Below are positions 6,873-14,129 of a stretch of DNA of 17,758 nt, piece by piece. The DNA comes from JBLNBU01 sp050260215. GTDB lineage: Bacteria; Pseudomonadota; Alphaproteobacteria; Rhodospirillales; Magnetospirillaceae. The translations under genes and the position numbers were made by a program. Where the stretch lies: NCBI GenBank assembly GCA_050260215.1, contig JBLNBU010000197.1, forward strand, positions 1-17,758, read 5' to 3'. The first letter of the stretch is position 1; each line of letters starts with the position of its first letter. The notes beneath the pieces were generated by a model. That model was not told the origin of the DNA and did not search any database. It saw only the letters and a list, made by a program, of their open reading frames with translations.

Positions 6873-7963
6873 ACGGTGCCGCGAGCCAGGATGTCGCGTA
6901 CCAGCCCGACGATCTGCTCCTGGGACAGCTGGTTGACGCAGCGGAACATGCCGTTTTCCAGCGGGAACCGGCACTTGCCCAGGCAGCCCTGGCACTTGAT
7001 CTCGGTGTAGAGGAAATTGACGTGAGCGGGCATGACCTGCTCGTCATAGGGCACGCCGGCGCCCACATAGGCGGCGCTGGCCAGGCAGACGGTGGGCACC
7101 GACAGCAGCACCGCCAGGTGCAGCGCCGCGGTATCCAGACCGATCACCATCCGCGAGCCGCGCAGGATCGAGGACAGGCGTTCGAAGTCGTGGGTCTCGG
7201 CACGGACGTTGGGCATCTGCAGCAAGATGCCGTATTCGGGATTGCGCTCGAAATCCATGCTGTGGCCGGCGATGCGGATCTCCCAGTCCTTGGGGAAGGT
7301 CTGGATGACCTCGCGCCACAGGGCCACCGGCAGCTGGCGCGCCTTGACGCCCGAGAACGGCATCAGCACCGCCGTGGGCGGCAGCTTCAACGGCGTAGGC
7401 AGGACGGCCTCGGTGACCACGGCCAGCTGCGGCTCCTGGCGGTCGTCGAGCAGTTCGTCGGCGAAGTGCGACCAGCGCAGGATCTTGTCCTGGCGGGCCG
7501 GACCCACGTCGACGGTGTGGCGGATCAGCTTGCGGCTGGTCGACACCCCCTTCATGGCCGCGGTGCCCATGGCGCCGCTGGCGGCGACCAGGACCTCGCC
7601 GTTGTCGTCGTGGACGTGGTCGAGCAGCACCGCCAGGCGGTAGTTGGCCTTCCACAGCTCGCGGAAGATCTTCCAGCGATAGCCGATCTCTTCCATGCGG
7701 TTGAAGTTGATGCGCTTGGTGCGCAGGGTGGGCGGAAACAGGAAGCCCATGCCGCCCGAGTCCATGCGGCACAGCAGGGTCACCGGCTCGCCGTCGCCGG
7801 CCAGGCGCATGAAGCGCGGCAGTACCGCCGACAAGAACACCATCTCGGCCGGTCCGCGCGACGACACCAGCAGCACGCCGTCGGGCCGTCCTTTGCGCCC
7901 GAACAGGCGCAGGGTGCTCAGCATCAGGGGATCGAGCAGCCTGCCGACCAGGGACTTCTTCAT
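6869..7963 (-). CDS. Family 9 glycosyltransferase-like protein, copy B, altered N-terminal loop
   Basis: A 364-residue GT9-like protein. The C-terminal nucleotide-sugar site GLDTAALHLA (275-284) is intact and the four-cysteine motif C-x2-C-x3-C-x10-C is at 324, 327, 331 and 342. The N-terminal loop that normally reads GLGD is GPAE (37-40), so the Gly-Asp pair is replaced by Ala-Glu; in WaaC/WaaF the aspartate at this place is considered the catalytic base. It is close to copy C throughout, for example FSGVKARQLP against FSAVKAKQSP, so the two look like a tandem duplication. Start and stop both lie in ATGA overlaps with its neighbours, and GGAGG precedes the ATG. Activity may be changed or lost. 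Confidence 0.83.
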   Translation of the reverse strand: MKKSLVGRLLDPLMLSTLRLFGRKGRPDGVLLVSSRGPAEMVFLSAVLPRFMRLAGDGEPVTLLCRMDSGGMGFLFPPTLRTKRINFNRMEEIGYRWKIFRELWKANYRLAVLLDHVHDDNGEVLVAASGAMGTAAMKGVSTSRKLIRHTVDVGPARQDKILRWSHFADELLDDRQEPQLAVVTEAVLPTPLKLPPTAVLMPFSGVKARQLPVALWREVIQTFPKDWEIRIAGHSMDFERNPEYGILLQMPNVRAETHDFERLSSILRGSRMVIGLDTAALHLAVLLSVPTVCLASAAYVGAGVPYDEQVMPAHVNFLYTEIKCQGCLGKCRFPLENGMFRCVNQLSQEQIVGLVRDILARGTV

Positions 7964-9075
7964 GCCGCCGCCTCCGCAATCATCTCGCGCACCGCCGCGA
8001 CCACGCTGGCTCCGTCGAGCGCTGCGATACAAGGATACATTCCCTCAATCGCGGGTTTCCGGCAATCACCCAGGCAACCGGCGCAGTCCATGGGCTGCCA
8101 CAGGAAGCGGACTTTGGGGGGCGTAATCTCGGGCGCATAGGGGACGATCTCGCCCACATAGGCGGCGCTGGCCAGGCACAGCGTCGGCGCCCCGGCCGCG
8201 GCGGCCAGGTGCATGCAGGCGGTGTCCACCGACACCACCAGCCTGGCCGACTGCAGGGTCGAGGCCAATTCGGCAAACGGCGCCGGGTCGAAGGACACGC
8301 CCGGCACCTCCAGCAGGGGCCGGAATTCGGGGTTCTTGTCGAGGTCGCTGGGGTGGCCGGCGATGCGCACCTGCCAGCCGGCGGGCAGGGCGGCGAAGAT
8401 GGCCCGGTACAGCGCCGGCGGACTTTGCTTGGCCTTGACCGCCGAAAAGGGCTGCACCACTACCGTGGGCGCGGCCAGGCGGGCCGGCGGCGGCAGCGTT
8501 CCGGCCGGCAGGCGCACCGGCGGGGCGGGCAGGGTGCGGCCGGTGAGGAAGTCGGCGAAACGGGTCCAGCGCACCACCTTGTCCACGCCCGGCGGGCCCG
8601 ACTGGAACAGGCGGCGGTACAGGCGGCGGTTGGCGCCAAGCCGGCGATCGTATTTGGGCCAGGAGCGGGGCTCCATGGCCGCGGTCTCGGGGGCGGCGCA
8701 GGCGGCGACCAGCGCCTCGTCCAGGTCGGGATGGCGCAGGAAGTCGGTGGTGACCACCAGGCGGTAATGGGCGGAAAACAGCTCGGTGAACAGCCGCCAG
8801 CGATAGCCCGGCTTGCGCAACGCGCCCAGGTCCACCTTGCGCACCGCCACGTCATGGGGAAACACGAAGGCCATGCGCGCCGCATCCGAGCGCATCAGGA
8901 CCGTCACCCGCTCGCCCGGGCGCGCCAGTTCCAGCAGCCGGGGCAGCACCAGGGCGAACAGCACGGTATCGCCCAGCCCGCCGAAACTGACCAGCAGCAC
9001 GCCTTCCGCCTTCTTCCGCCGCCGCAGGCGCAGCAGCAGGCCCATGACCGGGTCGAGCAGGCGGTGGGCTTTCAT
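7960..9075 (-). CDS. Family 9 glycosyltransferase (heptosyltransferase-like), copy C
   Basis: A 371-residue GT9 protein and the first glycosyltransferase in transcription order. It has the canonical GGLGD loop (32-36), the nucleotide-sugar site SVDTACMHLA (282-291) and a four-cysteine motif C-x2-C-x3-C-x10-C at 331, 334, 338 and 349. The ATG at 9075 is chosen because family similarity begins just after it and GAGGGT lies upstream; the frame remains open further upstream but that sequence is low-complexity Arg/Pro and overlaps the DUF6165 gene. It lies 65 bases after the DUF6165 gene and overlaps copy B by ATGA. The likely role is sugar transfer in LPS or another envelope glycan; acceptor unknown. 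Confidence 0.86.
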   Translation of the reverse strand: MKAHRLLDPVMGLLLRLRRRKKAEGVLLVSFGGLGDTVLFALVLPRLLELARPGERVTVLMRSDAARMAFVFPHDVAVRKVDLGALRKPGYRWRLFTELFSAHYRLVVTTDFLRHPDLDEALVAACAAPETAAMEPRSWPKYDRRLGANRRLYRRLFQSGPPGVDKVVRWTRFADFLTGRTLPAPPVRLPAGTLPPPARLAAPTVVVQPFSAVKAKQSPPALYRAIFAALPAGWQVRIAGHPSDLDKNPEFRPLLEVPGVSFDPAPFAELASTLQSARLVVSVDTACMHLAAAAGAPTLCLASAAYVGEIVPYAPEITPPKVRFLWQPMDCAGCLGDCRKPAIEGMYPCIAALDGASVVAAVREMIAEAAA

Positions 9076-9140
9076 TCTAGAAACGACCCTCGCCGGGCGC
9101 GGCCTCCAGCCGCTTGGCCGCCGCCTCGATGGCGGCTGGT

Positions 9141-9527
9141 TCAGTAGGGCGCATACGACTTCTCTTCGACCAGCGCCGAGCCCAGCAGGTCGTTGATGCG
9201 CCGCTTGACCGCGGCGCGCTCGTCGTTGGTGAAGTAGACGGCGCGGGCCAGCTCGACGAACTTCGGCCCGAAGTCCTTGGCGCGCTCGCAGTCGCGGATG
9301 TCGTCCTCGACCACCCACAGCTTCTCGTTGATCGCCTTGAGCTCGGCCGCAAGCTTGGCCAGGCCCGCATGGCCGGGAAATTCGCGCTCGCGGACGGCGG
9401 CCAGCTCGGCCAGTTCCTTGGTGACGTTGGCGAGCTTGGCGGCATCCGTCAGGCGCTCGGCCTTGATCTCGAGGATGGTGATCTTGTCGATGATCTCACC
9501 CCAGGAGACCGGAACCAGCACGGACAT
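9141..9527 (-). CDS. DUF6165 family protein
   Basis: A 128-residue protein of unknown function recognised by its start, VPVSWGEIIDKITILEIK, which is typical of the DUF6165 family. The rest (residues 20-118) is predicted mainly helical and charged, with heptad-like stretches around 30-80 that suggest a small coiled coil or helical hairpin. No signal peptide or membrane segment is seen, so it is probably cytoplasmic. The ATG follows AAAGGG. It is located 81 bases after the helicase stop codon and 65 bases before the first of three glycosyltransferase genes on the same strand, which suggests a role with those enzymes (inference). Confidence 0.75.
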   Translation of the reverse strand: MSVLVPVSWGEIIDKITILEIKAERLTDAAKLANVTKELAELAAVREREFPGHAGLAKLAAELKAINEKLWVVEDDIRDCERAKDFGPKFVELARAVYFTNDERAAVKRRINDLLGSALVEEKSYAPY

Positions 9528-9608
9528 GGCGACCCTTTTGGCTTTTTGGAACGGCTGAAGCCGCGTTCTTAGCAGGTTCGTCGAAACGACGCAAAGGCCG
9601 GGCGGAAC

Positions 9609-12062
9609 CTACCGTCCCCGCAGCACGGCGAAGGGGGAATCGGCGCGGTCGGGGGGCGGCCGGCGCGGCGGCGGGCGGCGGGCCGCCTGGAAGGCGTCGC
9701 CGTGGCGGCGGAACCCCAGTCCTTCGAGGACGGCGGCCGCCTCGTCGGGCTTGCAGCCCAGCAGGCTCATCAGCTGCGGCGGCGGCTGGAAGGCGCCCGT
9801 GCGCGCCAGCCGCCGGGCCTCGGCGGCGAAGCGTTCCAGCATGTCGACGCGCACCGCACGCCCACCCAGCACCCGGTAACCGACGGCGGCGTAAAATTCG
9901 GCCTCGGCCTCGGCGGCCACGCTGACCTTGCCGGCGGGCGGCCGCGGATGGGGGCGGCCGCTCCAGACCCCCCACAGCAGGGCGCGCAGCTGCTGGGCCG
10001 CAGGCTTCAGCAGCGCCGGCTGGAACACCGTCTCGACCCCTAGGCGGATGCCCAGGCGGGCCAGCTCGCGGCGGTCGTCGTCGGACAGCGCCGCCACCTG
10101 GGGCCCGGCGGCGACGCGCGGCACCGAGCCCAAGGCCTCGGCCATCTGGTGGACCAGGCCGCGAGCGGCCCCTTTGAGCGGTGCCGCGCGGGCCTTGACC
10201 AGCGGCGCCAGGCCGTGGCCCACCGCATCGGCGACGAACACCGCCAGGCGCCGGCGCACCTTGTCGCGGGCAGCCGGTTCCAGCAGGTCACTGGCCAGCA
10301 GCTCGACGCGGGGGTCGAGGGGGTGGCTGCCGGCGGCCAGCCGGGCCACCGCCGCGTCCCGCCACAGCACGGATCCGTCCTCGGCCAGGGCGAAGCGGTC
10401 GTCGGGATCGGCGGCCAGCGCCCGGACCCGGCGCGCGATCTCGCCCTTCAGCGCCCGGGTGGCGGCGGCCAGCATGGTGCGCGCCGCGCCCGCGGTCTCG
10501 GTGGCGTCGGGGCGGAACACGAAACCGTCCAGGCGACCCACATGCTCGCCCTCGACCATCACCCCGCCGTCGCCGGCCACCGCGCCCAGCAGATCGACGT
10601 CGTCGCGCATGCGGCGCACCAGGACGGCAGTGCGGCGGTCGACGAAGCGCTGGGTCAGGCGGTCGTGCAGGGCGTCGGACAGCCGGTCCTCGATGGCGCG
10701 CGTCGCCTCCTGCCAGTGGGCGGGATCGACCACCCAGTCGCCGCGGTGCGCCACGTAGGTCCAGGTGCGGATGTTGGCGATGCGCCCGACGATGGTGTCG
10801 ATGTCGCCGTCGGTGCGGTCCAGCCGCTTGACGTGGTTGGCCAGCCAGTCGGTGGGCAGCCGCCGCCCCGGCCCGGTCAGGTGGCGGAACACCTGGCCCA
10901 GCAGCCGGGTGTGGGCCTCGGCCATCACCTTGCGGAAGTCGGGGATCTGGCACACCTCCCACAGCAGGCGCACCCGCTCGGGATGGTTGGCGACGGCCAG
11001 GATGTCTGGGTCGGCGGCCAGCGCAGCCAGGGCCAGCTGGTCGTCGGCCTCGCGGGCACGGACCAGGCCGGGCAGCTCGGGCGGGCGGTCCAGGCTGGCG
11101 ACCAGCGCGGCGACCGAGGTGAAGCGCAGCTCGGAATTGCGCCACGACAGCGCCTTGAGGGGCGGGAACTGGTGGGCCTCGACCGCCTCGACCATCTGGG
11201 GCGGGATGGTGCCGGCCTCGGCGGTGGTGCCGAAGGTGCCGTCGTTCATGTGCCGCCCGGCGCGGCCGGCGATCTGGGCCAGCTCGGCCGGCTCCAGGTC
11301 GCGGGGCACCCGGCCGTCGAACTTGCGCAACTGGGCGAAGGCGACGTGGTCGACGTCCATGTTCAGGCCCATGCCGATGGCGTCGGTGGCGACGATGTAG
11401 TCGACCTCGCCGGCCTGGTACATGCCGACCTGGGCGTTGCGCGTCCGGGGCGACAGCGCGCCCAGCACCACCGCGGCGCCGCCCCGCGAGCGGCGGACGA
11501 ATTCGGCCATGGCGTAGACCTCGGCGGCCGAGAACGCCACCACCGCCGACCGCGGCGGCAGCCGGCCCAGCTTGCGCGCGCCGGCATAGGTCAGCTGCGA
11601 GAAGCGCGGCCGGGTCAGGAACTCGACGCCGGGCACCAGCCGGCGCAGCAGCGGACGGATGGTTTCGGCGCCCAGGAACAGGGTTTCCTCGGTGCCCCGC
11701 GCATGGAGCAGGCGGTCGGTGAACACGTGGCCGCGGTCGGGGTCGGCGCACAACTGGATCTCGTCGACCGCCAGGAAGGACACTCGCCGGTCCAGCGGCA
11801 TGGATTCGGTGGTGCAGACGTACCAGCGCGGGCTGCGCGGGATGATCTTCTCCTCGCCGGTGATCAGGGCGACCGAGGCGGCACCGTGACTCTTGGCGAT
11901 GCGGTCGTAGTTCTCGCGCGCCAGCAGCCTGAGCGGGAAGCCGATCATGCCGCTGGCGTGCCCGAGCATGCGCTCGAGCGCGAAATGGGTCTTGCCGGTG
12001 TTCGTCGGGCCGAGGACCGCCAGCACCCGCCCCCGGCCGGCATTCATCGCCATGATGGTCAT
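9609..12062 (-). CDS. SUV3-like DExH-box RNA helicase
   Basis: An 817-residue superfamily 2 helicase similar to mitochondrial SUV3, an RNA helicase linked to RNA turnover; relatives occur throughout alphaproteobacteria. Motifs in order: Walker A GPTNTGKT (18-25), motif II as DEIQ (100-103, the SUV3 form), the second RecA domain with VATDAIGMGLNM (224-235), and motif VI QIAGRAGR (263-270). A long C-terminal part (about 330-790) is rich in Ala, Arg and Pro and ends in an SPFAVL tail. The ATG at 12062 is preceded by GGAAGG at suitable distance; a longer start at 12119 has no ribosome site. Its substrate is inferred by family. A frequent misannotation of such proteins as oxidoreductases has no support here. 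Confidence 0.9.
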   Translation of the reverse strand: MTIMAMNAGRGRVLAVLGPTNTGKTHFALERMLGHASGMIGFPLRLLARENYDRIAKSHGAASVALITGEEKIIPRSPRWYVCTTESMPLDRRVSFLAVDEIQLCADPDRGHVFTDRLLHARGTEETLFLGAETIRPLLRRLVPGVEFLTRPRFSQLTYAGARKLGRLPPRSAVVAFSAAEVYAMAEFVRRSRGGAAVVLGALSPRTRNAQVGMYQAGEVDYIVATDAIGMGLNMDVDHVAFAQLRKFDGRVPRDLEPAELAQIAGRAGRHMNDGTFGTTAEAGTIPPQMVEAVEAHQFPPLKALSWRNSELRFTSVAALVASLDRPPELPGLVRAREADDQLALAALAADPDILAVANHPERVRLLWEVCQIPDFRKVMAEAHTRLLGQVFRHLTGPGRRLPTDWLANHVKRLDRTDGDIDTIVGRIANIRTWTYVAHRGDWVVDPAHWQEATRAIEDRLSDALHDRLTQRFVDRRTAVLVRRMRDDVDLLGAVAGDGGVMVEGEHVGRLDGFVFRPDATETAGAARTMLAAATRALKGEIARRVRALAADPDDRFALAEDGSVLWRDAAVARLAAGSHPLDPRVELLASDLLEPAARDKVRRRLAVFVADAVGHGLAPLVKARAAPLKGAARGLVHQMAEALGSVPRVAAGPQVAALSDDDRRELARLGIRLGVETVFQPALLKPAAQQLRALLWGVWSGRPHPRPPAGKVSVAAEAEAEFYAAVGYRVLGGRAVRVDMLERFAAEARRLARTGAFQPPPQLMSLLGCKPDEAAAVLEGLGFRRHGDAFQAARRPPPRRPPPDRADSPFAVLRGR

Positions 12063-12243
12063 CAGAGTCGGCCTTCCGGCACACGAATGCAAGGGCGGGC
12101 TGGCCTGCCGGTACTCCATTCGAACGAAGCCAGGGCCGATGACCTTACTGCCGATGGGCGCCCTGCCTTCTGCGGCTGCCCTTTTGCCCCGCCACCCCCC
12201 TTGGGCGTTGAATGGCCCCGCCGGGGTTGCAGGGAGTCGCCCG

Positions 12244-12327
12244 ATGGAACAGATGGCCGAGGAACTGCTGGTGGCGGTCAGTCCCAGCCTGGGATACTGG
12301 GTGCTGCTCCTGCTGGCGGGGTGGTGA
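12244..12327 (+). CDS. Possible 27-residue small membrane protein
   Basis: An ATG with AGGGAG (12231-12236) seven bases upstream opens a 27-codon frame ending in TGA. The product has an acidic N-terminus (MEQMAEELL) and a hydrophobic C-terminal half (GYWVLLLLAGW), which would suit a single short membrane segment. It ends 74 bases before the pgi ATG on the same strand. It could be a real small protein, a leader peptide, or chance; nothing in the sequence alone decides this, and I recognise no family. Confidence 0.35.
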   Translation: MEQMAEELLVAVSPSLGYWVLLLLAGW

Positions 12328-12340
12328 GCCGGAGGGGGGA

Positions 12341-12369
12341 TGGCCGGGCCGGCGGGGCTCTGCTAGACT
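12341..12369 (+). promoter_or_regulatory. Candidate extended -10 promoter of pgi
   Basis: TGC-TAGACT (12361-12369) matches an extended -10 element; the -35 region TGGCCG (12341-12346), 17 bases upstream, is weak. Transcription from about 12376 would leave a 26-base leader before the ATG at 12402, and would make the ATG at 12381 nearly leaderless. Confidence 0.33.
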
Positions 12370-12401
12370 AGGCCAACGGTATGTCTTTCGGCCAGAGGTC
12401 C

Positions 12402-14039
12402 ATGGCGCACCCAACCTCCCTTCCCGCCTGGCGGGCGCTCGAAGCCCACGCCCAGGCCATGCGGTCCGAACACATGCGCGACATGTTCGACCGCGATCCT
12501 GACCGCTTCAGGACGTTCTCGCTGCGGCTGGGCGACCTGCTGCTCGACTATTCCAAGAACCGCGTCGCCCACGAGACCATGGGCCTGCTGGCCGACCTGG
12601 CCGCCCAGGCCGGCGTCGAGCAGGCCCGCGGGCGCATGTTCGCAGGCGAGCCCATCAACGCCACCGAGCGCCGCGCCGTGCTGCACACCGCGCTGCGCAA
12701 CCGGTCGGAGCGCCCCGTCATGGTGGACGGCCACGACGTGATGGGCGATATCCGCGCCGTGCTGGCCAAGATGAAGGACTTCTGCGGCCGGGTGCGCTCG
12801 GGCGCGTGGGTCGGGCACACCGGCAAGCCCATCGCCGCGGTGGTCAACATCGGCATCGGCGGCTCGGACCTGGGGCCGGCCATGGCGGTGCAGGCCCTGG
12901 CGCCCTATGCCCAGCGCGGCCTGGCGGTGCGCTTCGTCTCCAACGTCGACGGCTCGCACCTGGCCGAGACCATCCGCGACCTCGACCCGTCGACCACCCT
13001 GTTCATCGTCGCCTCCAAGACCTTCACCACCCAGGAGACCATTGCCAACGCCACCTCGGCACGCGCCTGGCTGGTCGGCCACTTGGGCGAGGCGGCGGTG
13101 ACCAAGCACTTCGTCGCCCTGTCCACCAACGAAAAGGCAGTGCGCGCCTTCGGCATCGACCCGGCCAACATGTTCGGCTTCTGGGACTGGGTCGGCGGCC
13201 GCTACAGCCTGTGGTCGGCCATCGGCCTGTCCATCGCCGTGGCCATCGGCTTCGAGCGGTTCGAGGAGCTGCTGGACGGCGCCTTCGCCATGGACGAGCA
13301 CTTCCGCACCGCGCCGCTGGCCGCCAACATGCCGGTGATCCTGGCCATGCTGGGAGTGTGGTACAACAACTTCATGGGCGCCCAGGCCTATGCGGTGCTG
13401 CCCTACGACCAGTACCTGGCCCGGCTGCCCGCCTACCTGCAGCAGCTGGACATGGAAAGCAACGGCAAGGGCACCGCCACCGACGGCGCCCCGGTCGGCT
13501 GGCAGACCGGCCCCATCGTCTTCGGCGAGCCCGGCACCAACGGCCAGCACGCCTTCTACCAGCTGATCCACCAGGGCACCAAGCTGATCCCCTGCGACTT
13601 CCTGGCCGCGGCGCAAAGCCACAATCCCATGGGCGATCATCACCGCATGCTGCTGGCCAACTTCCTGGCCCAGCCCGAGGCGTTGATGCGCGGCAAGACC
13701 GAGGCCGAGGTGCGCGCCGAGCTGACGGCTGCCGGCATGGACGAGGCCGAGGTCGCCTTCCAGCTGCCCCACCGGGTGTTCCCCGGCAACCGCCCCACCA
13801 ACAGCCTGCTGTATCGCCAGCTGGACCCCCGCACCCTGGGCATGCTGGTGGCGCTTTACGAGCACAAGGTGTTCGTCCAGGGCGTGGTGTGGGACGTGTT
13901 CAGCTTCGACCAGTGGGGCGTCGAGCTGGGCAAGCAGCTGGCCAAGAAGATCCTGCCCGAACTGGCCGCCCCGGGCCCGGCCACCGGCCACGACGCCTCG
14001 ACCGCCGGGCTGATCGCGGCGATCAAGGAGATGGGGTAG
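12402..14039 (+). CDS. pgi: Glucose-6-phosphate isomerase
   Basis: Pgi interconverts glucose 6-phosphate and fructose 6-phosphate in the cytoplasm, linking glycolysis/gluconeogenesis with sugar-nucleotide supply. The 545-residue chain is close to the E. coli length (549). Signatures: GIGGSDLG (151-158) for phosphate binding, VGGRYSLW (264-271), MESNGK with catalytic Glu352, His383 in GQH, and FSFDQWGVELGKQ ending with the active-site Lys511. ATG at 12402 was preferred because similarity to other Pgi proteins starts there, AGAGG lies just upstream, and the candidate promoter fits; an in-frame ATG at 12381 would add seven residues. It appears to be transcribed alone and ends at a pair of palindromes. 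Confidence 0.97.
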   Translation: MAHPTSLPAWRALEAHAQAMRSEHMRDMFDRDPDRFRTFSLRLGDLLLDYSKNRVAHETMGLLADLAAQAGVEQARGRMFAGEPINATERRAVLHTALRNRSERPVMVDGHDVMGDIRAVLAKMKDFCGRVRSGAWVGHTGKPIAAVVNIGIGGSDLGPAMAVQALAPYAQRGLAVRFVSNVDGSHLAETIRDLDPSTTLFIVASKTFTTQETIANATSARAWLVGHLGEAAVTKHFVALSTNEKAVRAFGIDPANMFGFWDWVGGRYSLWSAIGLSIAVAIGFERFEELLDGAFAMDEHFRTAPLAANMPVILAMLGVWYNNFMGAQAYAVLPYDQYLARLPAYLQQLDMESNGKGTATDGAPVGWQTGPIVFGEPGTNGQHAFYQLIHQGTKLIPCDFLAAAQSHNPMGDHHRMLLANFLAQPEALMRGKTEAEVRAELTAAGMDEAEVAFQLPHRVFPGNRPTNSLLYRQLDPRTLGMLVALYEHKVFVQGVVWDVFSFDQWGVELGKQLAKKILPELAAPGPATGHDASTAGLIAAIKEMG

Positions 14040-14056
14040 GTGCTCCTTTGGCCGTC

Positions 14057-14079
14057 ACCCCCGGGCTCGACCCGGGGGT
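14057..14079. terminator. 9-bp palindrome after pgi, CTCGA loop
   Basis: ACCCCCGGG and CCCGGGGGT flank a CTCGA loop, 18 bases after the pgi stop codon. It is one of two adjacent hairpins between convergent genes and probably marks the 3' end of pgi mRNA. No T run follows. Confidence 0.55.
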
Positions 14080-14089
14080 CCACCCGTGG

Positions 14090-14112
14090 ATGCGCGGGTC
14101 AAGCCCGCGCAT
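14090..14112. terminator. 9-bp palindrome, TCAAG loop
   Basis: ATGCGCGGG and CCCGCGCAT flank TCAAG, which is CTTGA on the other strand. It lies 10 bases from the preceding palindrome and 18 bases from the stop codon of the convergent minus-strand gene, so it may serve as that gene's 3' end. Confidence 0.55.
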
Positions 14113-14129
14113 GACGCACGAGTCGGGGT

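Larger units (their letters stand above)
12063..12401. other. Intergenic region between the divergent helicase and pgi genes
   Basis: About 340 bases with no large gene. It must contain the helicase promoter (minus) and the pgi promoter (plus). I see a small GC hairpin at 12216-12226, a ribosome-site-led 27-codon ORF at 12244-12327 and an extended -10 element at 12361-12369. I found no convincing helicase promoter. Confidence 0.6.

Noticed and set aside
5605..7068. A 487-codon minus-strand frame overlapping glycosyltransferase copy A
   Set aside because: It is an alternative frame of copy A; only the 5712-6872 frame has GT9 motifs, and this one crosses the palindrome at 5680-5710.
10149..12371. 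A 740-codon open frame on the plus strand
   Set aside because: It is the antisense of the helicase, rich in Gly/His/Gln/Val repeats without any motif, and has no ribosome site.
14090..14112. Repeats considered as a CRISPR array or attachment site
   Set aside because: Only palindromic single units are present, without regular spacers, direct repeats, an integrase or a tRNA.
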